This document shows positions 43,959 to 53,554 of a DNA stretch of 64,000 nucleotides, one piece after another (position 1 is the stretch's first letter; each line of letters starts with the position of its first letter). Origin of the DNA: Vitreoscilla stercoraria DSM 513. Its GTDB lineage: Bacteria; Pseudomonadota; Gammaproteobacteria; Burkholderiales; Neisseriaceae. Below the pieces are notes generated by a model. The model was given only the letters and a program-made list of their open reading frames with translations. It did not search any database and was not told where the DNA came from. The position numbers and the translations under genes are program-made. The stretch spans positions 1 through 64,000 of the forward strand of contig NZ_KB908022.1 in assembly GCF_000382305.1 (NCBI RefSeq), written 5' to 3'.

Positions 43959-46367
43959 ATGAATCATGAATCAATTCAACAGCAGATGGATGAGTTGATT
44001 CATTTGCTAGAGCGTTACAATCGCGAGTATTACGAGCAAGACAATCCCAGTGTCAGCGATGCCGATTACGATGCGATATTTTTGCAATTACAAGCTTTAG
44101 AAGCGGCGTATCCTGAATTTATGCGTCCTGAAAGCCCCACGCAACGTGTGGGCGGTCAAGCTTTGAGTCAATTTGACAGTGTGGTGCACCAAGTGCCGAT
44201 GTTGAGCTTGAACAATGCTTTTTCTCCCATAGACAGCCAAGGCGTGTATGACCACAGTCAGATGCAAGCATTTGATGAGCGGGTCAAAAGCGGCCTGAAT
44301 CTGGCTGCTTCTCCTGATTATTTGATTGAGCCTAAATTCGATGGTTTGGCTTTAAGCTTGATTTACGAAAACGGTATTTTGGTACAGGCCGCCACGCGTG
44401 GCGATGGCTTGAGTGGCGAAAATGTCACGCAAAATGTCAAAACCATCCGCAGCATTCCTTTAAAACTCACGACGGATACGCCGCCTAGATTGTTGGAAGT
44501 GCGTGGCGAAGTATTGATGTTCAAAGCCGATTTCGATGCTTTGAATGAGCGTCAAGCGGCTGAAGGTGGCAAATTGTTTGCCAATCCACGCAATGCGGCT
44601 GCAGGCAGTTTGCGGCAATTGGATGCGAAAATTGCCGCACAACGACCGTTGGATTTTTTTGCTTACAGCATTGCTCAGTTAGACGAGGCAATACAGCCTT
44701 TAGGTCACCAGCAAGAATTGATGTTTTTAGAGCGTTTGGGTATTCCGACGCCACCATCAGATTGCTGTTTGCTCAGCGATAATATGGCTGATATCAATGC
44801 ATTTTATGCACAAATGGCACTCAAGCGTCCTGAATTGCCTTTTGATATTGATGGCATGGTGATTAAAGTCAATAGTTTGGCTTTGCAGCAGCGTTTGGGC
44901 TTTGTGTCGCGTGCGCCACGTTTTGCCATTGCTCACAAATTTCCCGCAGAAGAAGCGCCGACTTTGGTGGAAGCCATTGATGTGCAAATTGGTCGTACCG
45001 GCGCTGTGACGCCTGTGGCACGTTTGGTGCCTGTGCGTGTCGGTGGTGTGACGGTGACCAATGCGACCTTGCACAATGAAGGTGAAGCGCAACGCAAAGA
45101 CGTGCGTGTGGGCGATACAGTGATGGTGCGTCGTGCGGGTGATGTGATTCCTGAAGTGGTGCGAGTGGTGTTTGAAAAGCGTCCAATGCAAGATGCGCCT
45201 AGTCAAACAGATTTGTTTGCTACCGAATCTTTGCCACAATCGCCACGTTACCAATTACCCACGGTTTGTCCTGTGTGTGGCAGCGACATTGTCAAAGAAG
45301 GCGATGAGGCCGTAGCACGTTGTACAGGTGGGATGTTGTGCCAAGCGCAACGTGCGCAAGCGTTGATTCATTTTGCATCACGCACCGCGATGGACATTGA
45401 AGGTCTGGGCTCGCGTCAAATTGAGCAATTGGTGGAATTGGATTTGGTGCATGAATTTGCCGATTTGTACCGTTTGGACATTCCCACTTTACAGCGCTTA
45501 AAACAAATCGATGATGAAGCTGAAAACAATAAGCGTGAAACGCCGATTAAATGGGCACAGAATATTTTGCTAGGTTTAGAAGCCAGTCGACAACCTTTAT
45601 TGTCACGTTTGATTTTTGCGCTAGGCATACGCCATGTAGGTGAACGAACGGCCAAGACATTAGCGCAATATTTCGGTCAGTTGGCATTGATACGTTCTAT
45701 GCCTGCGCCTTTATTGGCATGTTTGCCTGATATTGGGGAAGTGGTTGCCAAGAGCATTGCGCAATACTTTGCTAATGCTAAAAATCAGCAACAGATAGAT
45801 GATTTGTTAAATGTCGGTGTGTTGCCACAAGAAAATGCGCCGCATGTGCAATTGTTGCAAGTATTGAGCATGTCAGAATGGTTGATGCATTTGCCTGATT
45901 TGCGCATGAGTGCCAAAAAAGTGGCGCAATTATTGTCAGAAGCGGCGACATTTCATGCTTTGCGTGAGCAAGAGGTCAGTGATGTAGCATGGCTGACATG
46001 GCGCTCTAAAGCGGAAAATCTACAACTTCTACAAGACATTGAAAACGCATTACAAGCTTGTCAGGTGCAAACAGAGACATTGTTACAGGATGCTTCTACG
46101 GATATGGCGGCGCAGGCTGTTAATGAAGCGGTAGCGGGCAAGACTTTTGTATTGACAGGTACTTTGCAGCACAAGCGTGACGAAGTACAAGCGTGGTTAG
46201 AGGCTGCGGGTGCGAAAGTCAGTGGCAGTGTGTCTAAGAAAACCGATTTTGTTGTGGCGGGCGAAGCTGCTGGCAGTAAACTGGATAAGGCAAACGCGCT
46301 GGGCGTGGCCGTTTTAAATGAACAACAATTGTTAATTTTATTAGGTAAAAGTGATGAGAAAAATTAA
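43959..46367 (+). CDS. ligA: NAD-dependent DNA ligase LigA
   Basis: LigA seals DNA nicks in replication and repair using NAD+. The 802-residue protein starts at ATG 43959, with AAAGGTG upstream. It contains the Ia domain, the adenylation motif EPKFDGLALSL with the active-site Lys (about residue 127), an OB fold, a four-Cys zinc finger (CPVCGSD and CTGGMLC, about 435-460), HhH motifs and a BRCT domain at the end (VNEAVAGKTFVLTGTLQHKR). It is longer than E. coli LigA because of an insert between the HhH and BRCT domains (about residues 620-700). Three DUS copies occur within it, at 44286-44299, 44822-44834 and near 44100. The end overlaps galU. Confidence 0.97.
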   Translation: MNHESIQQQMDELIHLLERYNREYYEQDNPSVSDADYDAIFLQLQALEAAYPEFMRPESPTQRVGGQALSQFDSVVHQVPMLSLNNAFSPIDSQGVYDHSQMQAFDERVKSGLNLAASPDYLIEPKFDGLALSLIYENGILVQAATRGDGLSGENVTQNVKTIRSIPLKLTTDTPPRLLEVRGEVLMFKADFDALNERQAAEGGKLFANPRNAAAGSLRQLDAKIAAQRPLDFFAYSIAQLDEAIQPLGHQQELMFLERLGIPTPPSDCCLLSDNMADINAFYAQMALKRPELPFDIDGMVIKVNSLALQQRLGFVSRAPRFAIAHKFPAEEAPTLVEAIDVQIGRTGAVTPVARLVPVRVGGVTVTNATLHNEGEAQRKDVRVGDTVMVRRAGDVIPEVVRVVFEKRPMQDAPSQTDLFATESLPQSPRYQLPTVCPVCGSDIVKEGDEAVARCTGGMLCQAQRAQALIHFASRTAMDIEGLGSRQIEQLVELDLVHEFADLYRLDIPTLQRLKQIDDEAENNKRETPIKWAQNILLGLEASRQPLLSRLIFALGIRHVGERTAKTLAQYFGQLALIRSMPAPLLACLPDIGEVVAKSIAQYFANAKNQQQIDDLLNVGVLPQENAPHVQLLQVLSMSEWLMHLPDLRMSAKKVAQLLSEAATFHALREQEVSDVAWLTWRSKAENLQLLQDIENALQACQVQTETLLQDASTDMAAQAVNEAVAGKTFVLTGTLQHKRDEVQAWLEAAGAKVSGSVSKKTDFVVAGEAAGSKLDKANALGVAVLNEQQLLILLGKSDEKN

Positions 46368-47232
46368 AAAAGCCATCTTTCCTGTGGCTGGTATGGGTAC
46401 CCGTTTTTTACCTGCAACCAAAGCAAGCCCTAAAGAGATGTTGCCGATTGTCGATAAGCCTTTGATTCAATATGCAGTCGAAGAGGCTATTGCGGCAGGT
46501 TGTACCGATATTATTTTCATTACAGGCCGCAATAAACGCAGCATTGAAGACCATTTTGATAAAGCATATGAATTAGAAGCTGAATTAGAACGCAAACAAA
46601 AAGAAGCATTGTTGAAAGTGACGCAAAATATTTTGCCTGAAGGCGTGAACTTAATGTACATCCGTCAGACCGAAGCTTTAGGTTTAGGACATGCGGTTTT
46701 GTGTGCACATCCTGCAGTGGGTGATGAGCCATTTGCGGTGATTTTGGCAGATGATTTGATTGATGCACCTAAAGGCGCTTTGGCGCAAATGCTGGATGTT
46801 TACAATGCCACAGGCAGCAGTGTCTTGGGCGTGGAGGTGGTTGATCCTAGCCAAACAGGTTCATACGGTATTGTAGAAACTGATGGCAGTGAAGCATCGC
46901 CACGAGTGACCAGCATCGTAGAAAAACCAAAACCTGAAGATGCACCATCGAACTTGGCTGTGGTGGGACGTTATATTTTGACGCCTGCTATTTTTCAATT
47001 GTTGCGTGAAACTCAAGCTGGTGCAGGTGGCGAAATTCAGTTGACCGATGCCATTGCTAAGCTATTGGATAAAGAAGTGGTTTTAGCGCATGCATTTGAA
47101 GGTCAGCGTTATGATTGCGGTAGCAAATTGGGTTATTTACAGGCCACTTTGGCTTATGGTTGTAAGCATCCTGAAGTCGGCGAGGCATTTACGGAAATGG
47201 TGGCACAATTTCAAATCAATGCAGCACAATAA
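46354..47232 (+). CDS. galU: UTP-glucose-1-phosphate uridylyltransferase
   Basis: GalU makes UDP-glucose for LOS and other glycans. The 292-residue protein has the nucleotidyltransferase loop AGMGTRFLPATKASPKEML (residues 12-30), the Lys/Asp motif KPLIQYAVEEAIAAG, DDLIDAP and the C-terminal EKPKPEDAPSNLAVVG. The ATG at 46354 follows AGGTAAAAGTG and overlaps the end of ligA by 14 bases. UDP-glucose made here could feed the glycosyltransferase cluster at 17.9-22.2 kb. An ALDH-like gene follows after 18 bases with its own TAGGAG site, so the two may be cotranscribed. Confidence 0.97.
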   Translation: MRKIKKAIFPVAGMGTRFLPATKASPKEMLPIVDKPLIQYAVEEAIAAGCTDIIFITGRNKRSIEDHFDKAYELEAELERKQKEALLKVTQNILPEGVNLMYIRQTEALGLGHAVLCAHPAVGDEPFAVILADDLIDAPKGALAQMLDVYNATGSSVLGVEVVDPSQTGSYGIVETDGSEASPRVTSIVEKPKPEDAPSNLAVVGRYILTPAIFQLLRETQAGAGGEIQLTDAIAKLLDKEVVLAHAFEGQRYDCGSKLGYLQATLAYGCKHPEVGEAFTEMVAQFQINAAQ

Positions 47233-47250
47233 TCAGAAAATAGGAGCGTA

Positions 47251-48711
47251 ATGGGACTATTAAACAAGTTATGGCAGCAATGGCATCATGCGAAAAATGA
47301 TGAAGTCAATGAGCCATTGATAGTGAATGGGCAGTCATTTAATTATGCCCCTCATTTTATCAATGGTGAGCGATTGGTGATTGATGCCAAGCGTCATTTG
47401 GATGTCAAAAATCCTTGCACTGGACAGTTGGAGCGACGCATCAGCGTGGCTGAAGATACCACTGTGGCCAATGCGGTGAGGATTGCCAAAGACAGCTTGT
47501 TTTTATGGTCAGGTACGCCTTATATAGAGCGTTTGCGTGTGATTGAGCATTTTAAAAATGCGTTCGCTTTACAAAGACAGGCTTTGAGTGAGGTTTTGCA
47601 GCAAGAAAGTGGCTTGAGTGAGGCGGAAGTCAAAGTTGAAATGGAAGTGACCAATGAAGCCATCATTTATGCTCTGACTGCCTCGCAATTTAAAAGCAAT
47701 GCCAATTCCAATTGGGGCGATGCCGATGCTTGGATTCAGCACTCGATAGGTCCTGTGGGCGTGGTGACGGTGGTCTGTGATGAGCGCCAAACCATGAAAT
47801 CCTTGGTCAGCGAGGTGGTGGTGGCGTTGTTGTGTGGCAACACCTTATTGATTAAATCGCATCCGTGTCAGCCTTTATTGCCGGTGTTGTTGGGTGATTG
47901 GTTGGCGCAATCTGGTTTGCCTAACGGGGCTTATAATGTGCTGCAAGGTGATGACGCAGTCACGCATATTTTGCACCATCATCCCGATGTGGATGCCATC
48001 AGTTATGTCTTTATTGAGCCTGTGACCAAACAAGCACATTTGCGTCAGCGTCAAACAGTATTGGCGCAAAACTTCATTGTATTAGACAACAATGTCGATA
48101 TGGACAAAGTTTGGAGCCAATTTGTGGCAGGTCCTAGTGTGCGTTTGAACATGCCTATTTGGATGGTGGTCGGTGATGAGGCAGATGTATTGCTTGAAAA
48201 ATGGCAACATTATTTGCAACATCAAAAAGCGGTGGTTTTGTCTGGTGAAGATGGCTTGAAATGTTGTAGCAGCTTGTTACAGCAAGCTGCCGAAGTTGGT
48301 GCGGATATTGTGATTGATGGCAGCCAAATGCCTTTGCCTGAACAAGGTTGGTATATGGGCAAAAGCTTGATTGGCAACATTACGCCTGAGGTGGGTTTGC
48401 ATCAAGTGGCATCCAATCGTTTGGCGGTGATGGTGATGCGTGTACCGGATTTGAATGCGGCGATAGATGTCATCAACCAAACCCATAATGTGGGTGGTGT
48501 GAGTTTGTTTTCGAGCAATATCACATCTATGTGGCATTTCAAGCAAAGTCTGCGCCAAGCAGAAGTGATTAGTTTTAATCGGATGGAATTGGTGCCGAGT
48601 TTGAATTTACCACGGGGCGACATTACCCATGTTTTGGCGGTCGGTGGGCAACATGCAGCCAGATGGCAGTTTTATGCACGCCATCAATTGATTGTGGGCA
48701 GCATACATTAA
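47251..48711 (+). CDS. Catalytically degenerate aldehyde dehydrogenase-family protein (MmsA-like)
   Basis: The 486-residue protein aligns with the methylmalonate-semialdehyde/aldehyde dehydrogenase family over its whole length, with segments such as SIGPVGVVTVV, CGNTLLIKSHPCQPLLPVLL, HPDVDAISYVF and an end similar to MmsA (GGQHAARWQFYARHQLIVG). The catalytic parts are gone. Where the family has GQRCMA with the active Cys, it reads AGPSVRLNMPIW (about residues 293-304), with no Cys; and the general-base Glu region reads TVLAQNFIVLDNN. The frame is intact and has a good ribosome site, so this looks like a pseudoenzyme kept for another role rather than a recent pseudogene. Cotranscription with galU is likely. 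Confidence 0.75.
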   Translation: MGLLNKLWQQWHHAKNDEVNEPLIVNGQSFNYAPHFINGERLVIDAKRHLDVKNPCTGQLERRISVAEDTTVANAVRIAKDSLFLWSGTPYIERLRVIEHFKNAFALQRQALSEVLQQESGLSEAEVKVEMEVTNEAIIYALTASQFKSNANSNWGDADAWIQHSIGPVGVVTVVCDERQTMKSLVSEVVVALLCGNTLLIKSHPCQPLLPVLLGDWLAQSGLPNGAYNVLQGDDAVTHILHHHPDVDAISYVFIEPVTKQAHLRQRQTVLAQNFIVLDNNVDMDKVWSQFVAGPSVRLNMPIWMVVGDEADVLLEKWQHYLQHQKAVVLSGEDGLKCCSSLLQQAAEVGADIVIDGSQMPLPEQGWYMGKSLIGNITPEVGLHQVASNRLAVMVMRVPDLNAAIDVINQTHNVGGVSLFSSNITSMWHFKQSLRQAEVISFNRMELVPSLNLPRGDITHVLAVGGQHAARWQFYARHQLIVGSIH

Positions 48712-48727
48712 ATGACATCATCCAAAT

Positions 48728-48760
48728 AAAAGCGTCCTGTAAATTTTACAGGACGCTTTT
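48728..48760. terminator. DUS-pair bidirectional terminator
   Basis: AAAAGCGTCCTGTAAA and TTTACAGGACGCTTTT form a 16-bp stem with a 1-base loop, between the convergent ALDH-like and rhodanese genes. Confidence 0.85.
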
Positions 48761-48779
48761 TAATACAGCATTCATATAC

Positions 48780-49103
48780 TTAATAACGCGGTACGCTGGC
48801 ATCAATTTGGGTAGACCAAGCTTCGATGCCGCCATTTAAATTGTACAAGTCTTCAAATCCCGCATGCTCTAAGAACATGGCCACTTGCATGCTGCGCATA
48901 CCGTGATGGCAATACACTACAATGGGCAAATCATCAGGCAATTCATTGTGGCGCAAAGTGACCAAATTCATTGGAATGTGTGTATGACCTTGAATATGGG
49001 CATAAGCCACTTCATTGTCTTCACGCACATCCAATAATACCAATGCTTTACCAGACTCTCGCCAAGCTTGTAAGTCTTGTACAGATAAGCTTTTAACGCC
49101 CAT
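48780..49103 (-). CDS. Rhodanese-like protein
   Basis: This is a single-domain rhodanese of 107 residues. The active-site loop is YCHHGMRSMQVA, with the persulfide-carrying Cys and the Arg that closes the loop. N-terminal motif LLDVREDNEVAYAHIQGHTHIP is also typical. Such proteins pass sulfane sulfur or act in redox and metal stress; no specific partner is indicated. It starts 2 bases after the end of the Pcm-like gene on the same strand, and ends at a DUS terminator. Confidence 0.9.
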   Translation of the reverse strand: MGVKSLSVQDLQAWRESGKALVLLDVREDNEVAYAHIQGHTHIPMNLVTLRHNELPDDLPIVVYCHHGMRSMQVAMFLEHAGFEDLYNLNGGIEAWSTQIDASVPRY

Positions 49104-49105
49104 GA

Positions 49106-49759
49106 TTAAAATTCAAACACAGGTTTAGCAGCTTGCGCCACGGTTAATGCAGGCGTTGCTGTTTCAAACAAAGCCACTTGTTGGAATGAATTGCCTTGGC
49201 GTGTGACTAAAGTGGCAAACATCAAAGAACCAGTGCCCACTACGGCAACCAAGCGACCTTTGTCATTCAATGCATTGAACAATTCAGCAGGAATGCTTTC
49301 GATAGAACCGCCCACATAAATGATGTCAAACTGACCCAAATTGCTGATGTCGGTCAAACCATCACGCATGTCCAATTGTACATTTTGTACTTGGGCTTTT
49401 AACAAAGCATCACGAGCAAATTCCAATTGTTTGATATCGGTATCCAAGCTTAAAACCGAATCTGCCAAGCCTGCCAAGATTGCAGCGGCGTAACCTGAAC
49501 CAGTGCCAATGTCCAATACGCGTTCGGTTTTTTGGATGTCCAAAGCTTGTACCATTTTGGCAATGATGCGTGGCTCGGGCATGAATTGACCGTTGATTAA
49601 TGGCAAAGATTCGTCAACATACGCCAATGCTTGGTGTTCAGGCAGCACAAAATATTCACGTGGAATTTCAGACAAAACATCCAATAATTCAAAATTCAAG
49701 ATGTCCCAAGGACGAATTTGTTGTTCCACCATATTGTATCTGGCGTGCGCGAAATCCAT
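49106..49759 (-). CDS. pcm: Protein-L-isoaspartate O-methyltransferase-like protein
   Basis: The 217-residue SAM methyltransferase has the Pcm motif I RVLDIGTGSGYAAAIL (about residues 80-95), upstream MVEQQIRPWDI, and the conserved LPLINGQFMPEPRIIAKM in the substrate loop. Pcm enzymes methylate isoaspartyl residues to start their repair. A GGAG site lies five bases before the ATG. The gene is followed closely by the rhodanese. The short family of Pcm-like proteins in Neisseriaceae may have other roles, so the function is by homology only. Confidence 0.85.
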   Translation of the reverse strand: MDFAHARYNMVEQQIRPWDILNFELLDVLSEIPREYFVLPEHQALAYVDESLPLINGQFMPEPRIIAKMVQALDIQKTERVLDIGTGSGYAAAILAGLADSVLSLDTDIKQLEFARDALLKAQVQNVQLDMRDGLTDISNLGQFDIIYVGGSIESIPAELFNALNDKGRLVAVVGTGSLMFATLVTRQGNSFQQVALFETATPALTVAQAAKPVFEF

Positions 49760-49856
49760 AGCTACTCCGTAAAATAAGCCGTCATTGCGGCAAGTTTAAA
49801 CAATGCTTGCGATTATCCCATAAAAGGCAAGTACTTGCATAAATGGATAACAATAA

Positions 49857-49887
49857 AAAAGCGTCCTGTAAGTTACAGGACGCTTTT
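49857..49887. terminator. DUS-pair terminator of the adhesin gene
   Basis: AAAAGCGTCCTGTAA and TTACAGGACGCTTTT form a 15-bp stem with a 1-base loop, 17 bases after the adhesin stop codon, followed by an AT-rich run. Confidence 0.85.
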
Positions 49888-49903
49888 GAAGTATCAAATT
49901 GGC

Positions 49904-52900
49904 TTAACCCCAACGATAACCAATACCAGCACCCACACCAAACTTCTCTTGTGAGTTGGCAGTACCTGCGGCACGTACCACCCATTTGCCACCCTCAGAG
50001 ACGCTTGAGTAGCCAATGGCATAGCCTTGTTCACCGTCAAAATCAGCTGCTGCAACGCCTAACATGCTTGAACCTGAGTCGAAAGCTTGTGGCAACATGG
50101 CTGTAGCCATGGCAGAAGCTGCACCTGCATTGGCTCGATCACCGACTTCACCAATTTTGCCTTCTACTTCTTTCAATTGTGAAACGTTGACCGCATCCGT
50201 GCCGTTTTTACCTGCTGCGACATTGGTCAAAGTCACAGGTTTGTCTGCATCCTTACCCACAAGCGTTGCTGTATTGGTTGGTGTGCCGCCATTCGGTGTG
50301 GTTGGTTTGCTAGGATCTGCGTATTGCACCACGCCTGCACCACCATTAGAAATTTTCTCGAGGGCTTGGTTGGTGGCATACAATTGACTACCATTGACCG
50401 CATCGGTACTGCTAGCATTTAACTGACCTGCGGCGACATTGGTAATCGTACGTTCATTGTCTTTAGAACCTACGCTGACAGTGCCGACAGGCTTCGCACC
50501 CGCAAAATTATATGTGTCACCGCGAATGGTTGTGCTGGCTGTACCAATTGGCGTATCTGCTACTGAACCATTGCCCAAAGCCAAAGAGTTTTTCGCATTG
50601 ATGGCATAATCTTTACCCAAACCAATACCATCGGTCACACCTGCAGCAATCGTGCCTTGACCGACTTGCAAATTACCACCTGCGCTGGTGATTTTGGTCT
50701 CTCCAACAGTAATGGAATCTACGCCAATATCTTTAGCCAAACCAACTTTAATACCATTGCCTGAGTCAGCTTTGCTGATGGTGATATTGTCGTAATCTTG
50801 ACCATTGATGCTTGACTTATCAGAGGCAAAGTCAAAATTTGAGTCTGCTTTAACTTGACCACCACTGTTCGCTTTGCCATCAACCGTATACATCCAACCT
50901 GCAGAAGCTGATGTTGTCTTATTATTTAGGGATTGAATAGCATCGTGAATGGTTGTTTCACCAGTGCCACCAATACCACCATAAGTATCGCCATCTGACT
51001 TAATATCATTCCATGCAATATCACCGTCTTTGGTGATATAAGTACCACCACCAATGATGTCACCAATAGATGAACCAACAGAATACAATTGGCTACCATT
51101 AATAGCATCTTTGCTGGTTGGGTTAACTTGACCCTTGTCAACATTGGTTAATTTGACCGCAGCATCTGTTTTGCCATCTTTGTCCATTAAAGACACAATA
51201 TTGTCTGTTGGTGCAAATTGGTCAGCTGCCACTGCGCCTTTGCTATCCACATATTGCAATGGTGAAGATGTGGAAATATTCAAGGTATCGGTACCGCTTG
51301 CATCTTTGCTAATTTCAACTTTGGTTGATGCATTGCCACCCTTGATGGCCAATGGAGTGTCTTTGTTAATTGTGGTAGTGGTAGATGCGCCAGCTGTATT
51401 GTTAGCAATCAAGTCCCAAGAGCCGCCACCTGTGCCAATTAGGTCATATATTTGGCCACCATTCACAGCATCTTTGCTATCTTTAGCGATTGTACCATTT
51501 GCTACATTGGTGATTTTTTTACCACCACTGTTAAGACCATTTTCACTGATAATAATAGGACCATTGCCATTAATAGCAATAGGGCCATTGCCGATTTGTA
51601 CTGATTTAAATGTTACATTATCAGCAGTTGCAATCGTTAATGCGTTGGCATTTGCTGGGTCTTGAGTGACTTTGATATTTTGTCCCTCTCTGAAGTTGAC
51701 TGTGTTATCAGCCGCCACAGAGGTTGCGTTGCCATCATTGACTTGGATTTTCCAAGTTTGGCTTTCCAAATTGGTCACTCTGTTTTTGGTTGTGTTGACA
51801 ATTGTATTGGTAGCATACAATTGAGAGCCATTCACCGCATCTTTGCTGATATCGCTCAACGTAGCTTCTGCAACATTGGTTAATTTCACCGCAGCATCTG
51901 TTTTACCACCTTTGTCCATTAAAGACACAATATTGTCAGTTGGCGCAAATTGGTCAGCTGCTGCTGCACCTTTGCTATCCACATATTGTAATGGTGAAGA
52001 TGTTGAAATGTTCAAAGTATTGTTACCGTCTGTATCTTGGCTGATTTCAACTTTGGTTGATGCATTGCCAGCTTTGATAGCCAGTGGTGTATCTTTGTCA
52101 ATTGTGGTGGTAGTGGATGTGCCAGTGGTATTGTTAGCAATCAAGTCCCAAGAAGAGTCCCCTGTACCAATCAAATCATATATTTGACTACCATTCACAG
52201 CATCTTGGCTATCTTTGGTAATTGCACCATTTGCTACATTGGTAATTTTTTGGTTACCAGCATTGATGCCTTTAGAGTTAATGACAACAGAACCTACGCC
52301 AACGCTATTAAACAAAACATCGGCAGCAGTAGCAATGGTTAAAGTATTTGGGTTATTTGAATCTTGAGTGACTTTGATGTTTTGTCCCTCTCTGAAGTTG
52401 ACTGTATTATCAGCCGCGACAGAGGTTGCTTTACCATCGTTGACTTGGATTTTCCAAGTTTGGCTTTCCAAATTAGTCACTCTGTTTTTGGTTGTGTTGA
52501 CAATTGTATTGGTAGCATACAATTGAGAGCCATTCACCGCATCTTTGCTGATATCGCTCAATGTAGCTTCCGTTACATTGGTAATTTTTTTGTTACCAGC
52601 ATTGATACCTTTAGAGTCAATGACAACAGAACCTACACCAACGCTGTTAAAGACAACATCGTCAGCAGTGGCAATGGTTAAAGCATTTGGGTTATTTGGG
52701 TCTTGAGTGACTTTGATATTTTGTCCCTCTCTGAAGTTGACTGTGTTATCAGCCGCGACAGGAGTTGCTTTACCATCATTGACTTGAATGTTCCAAGTTT
52801 GCTCAGATAAACCACCGATAGCTTCATACGCAGCATACAATTGAGAGCCATTGATGGCTTGCGTGCTAGAAGAGGTGACTTGACCTGCGCCCACATGCGT

Positions 52901-53554
52901 AATTACGCGCTCATTTTTTTCGCTACCAATGCTTAATGTATTGTGAATATTGGCAGCAGCAAAATCGTAATTTTTATCGTTTAAAGTAACACCAACACCT
53001 GATAGTTGATTGTTATTTAAATCGATAGCATTGCTATTGTTGCCAAGAGCAATATTGTTGGCTGTGGCAGAAGTGTTGTGACCTAATGCAAAAGCATTAT
53101 CACCGATAGCTCTTGCAGAGTTGCCTAGAGAAATGGCATTGGCGCTAGCCATGCTAGAGTGACCGATGGCAAAAGCATTACCGCTATCTGGATTAGAGGC
53201 ATTAAATCCAGCGCTAGCGTTTTTGCCGATAGCAATCGACTCTTTACCTGCTGATGCCATATTCGCGCCAGTACCAGTACCCATTGCAATACCATCATTG
53301 CCGCTGGTTTGTCCTGTTTGTAGTGCAGAGCCCGCACCACCAGTAGCAAGCAATGCACCTGGTGCAGAAGCACCACCATTGGTGGCACTTACCCAAGAGG
53401 CGTAAGTAATGGTAGTTGCCCCCAAGCCAATAGCTGATGCTACTAGAACTTTTGTGGCTTTAGATGCTTTTTTCCCTTTGGCAGGTGTGTCTTCTGCTAC
53501 AGCGGTATAAGTTTGTGTCGTTTCATTGAAGATAACGCGGTAACGCTTATTCAT
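49904..53554 (-). CDS. Trimeric autotransporter adhesin (YadA-like)
   Basis: The start is ATG 53554 with GAGGGGA upstream; the longer frame would be non-coding leader. The 1,216-residue protein begins with an extended signal peptide (MNKRYRVIFNETTQTYTAVA, then a Lys-rich linker and a hydrophobic core near 35-60). The head has YadA-type repeats (AIGHSSMASANAISLGNSAR). The stalk has three to four large modules with DAVNGSQLYATN neck motifs and WKIQVNDG repeats. The C-terminal part of about 75 residues is the YadA membrane anchor. Its last residues are GYRWG, so a Gly follows the usual terminal aromatic. It would be exported by Sec and form a trimeric barrel in the outer membrane, binding host or abiotic surfaces. 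Confidence 0.93.
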   Translation of the reverse strand: MNKRYRVIFNETTQTYTAVAEDTPAKGKKASKATKVLVASAIGLGATTITYASWVSATNGGASAPGALLATGGAGSALQTGQTSGNDGIAMGTGTGANMASAGKESIAIGKNASAGFNASNPDSGNAFAIGHSSMASANAISLGNSARAIGDNAFALGHNTSATANNIALGNNSNAIDLNNNQLSGVGVTLNDKNYDFAAANIHNTLSIGSEKNERVITHVGAGQVTSSSTQAINGSQLYAAYEAIGGLSEQTWNIQVNDGKATPVAADNTVNFREGQNIKVTQDPNNPNALTIATADDVVFNSVGVGSVVIDSKGINAGNKKITNVTEATLSDISKDAVNGSQLYATNTIVNTTKNRVTNLESQTWKIQVNDGKATSVAADNTVNFREGQNIKVTQDSNNPNTLTIATAADVLFNSVGVGSVVINSKGINAGNQKITNVANGAITKDSQDAVNGSQIYDLIGTGDSSWDLIANNTTGTSTTTTIDKDTPLAIKAGNASTKVEISQDTDGNNTLNISTSSPLQYVDSKGAAAADQFAPTDNIVSLMDKGGKTDAAVKLTNVAEATLSDISKDAVNGSQLYATNTIVNTTKNRVTNLESQTWKIQVNDGNATSVAADNTVNFREGQNIKVTQDPANANALTIATADNVTFKSVQIGNGPIAINGNGPIIISENGLNSGGKKITNVANGTIAKDSKDAVNGGQIYDLIGTGGGSWDLIANNTAGASTTTTINKDTPLAIKGGNASTKVEISKDASGTDTLNISTSSPLQYVDSKGAVAADQFAPTDNIVSLMDKDGKTDAAVKLTNVDKGQVNPTSKDAINGSQLYSVGSSIGDIIGGGTYITKDGDIAWNDIKSDGDTYGGIGGTGETTIHDAIQSLNNKTTSASAGWMYTVDGKANSGGQVKADSNFDFASDKSSINGQDYDNITISKADSGNGIKVGLAKDIGVDSITVGETKITSAGGNLQVGQGTIAAGVTDGIGLGKDYAINAKNSLALGNGSVADTPIGTASTTIRGDTYNFAGAKPVGTVSVGSKDNERTITNVAAGQLNASSTDAVNGSQLYATNQALEKISNGGAGVVQYADPSKPTTPNGGTPTNTATLVGKDADKPVTLTNVAAGKNGTDAVNVSQLKEVEGKIGEVGDRANAGAASAMATAMLPQAFDSGSSMLGVAAADFDGEQGYAIGYSSVSEGGKWVVRAAGTANSQEKFGVGAGIGYRWG
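51133..52790 (-). repeat. Large imperfect tandem repeats within the adhesin gene
   Basis: Two long copies, roughly 51133-51864 and 51865-52565, share most of their sequence at a spacing of 702 to 732 bp, and a third, partial copy continues to about 52790. For example the TGTTTTTGGTTGTGTTGAC segment appears at 51781 and again at 52483. The copies differ by small in-frame indels. They encode repeated stalk modules and invite recombination, which would change the length of the adhesin. Confidence 0.85.

Noticed and set aside
50900..52800. CRISPR-like repeated structure
   Set aside because: The repeats are long, coding and in frame in an adhesin gene; there are no short repeats with unique spacers anywhere in the window.
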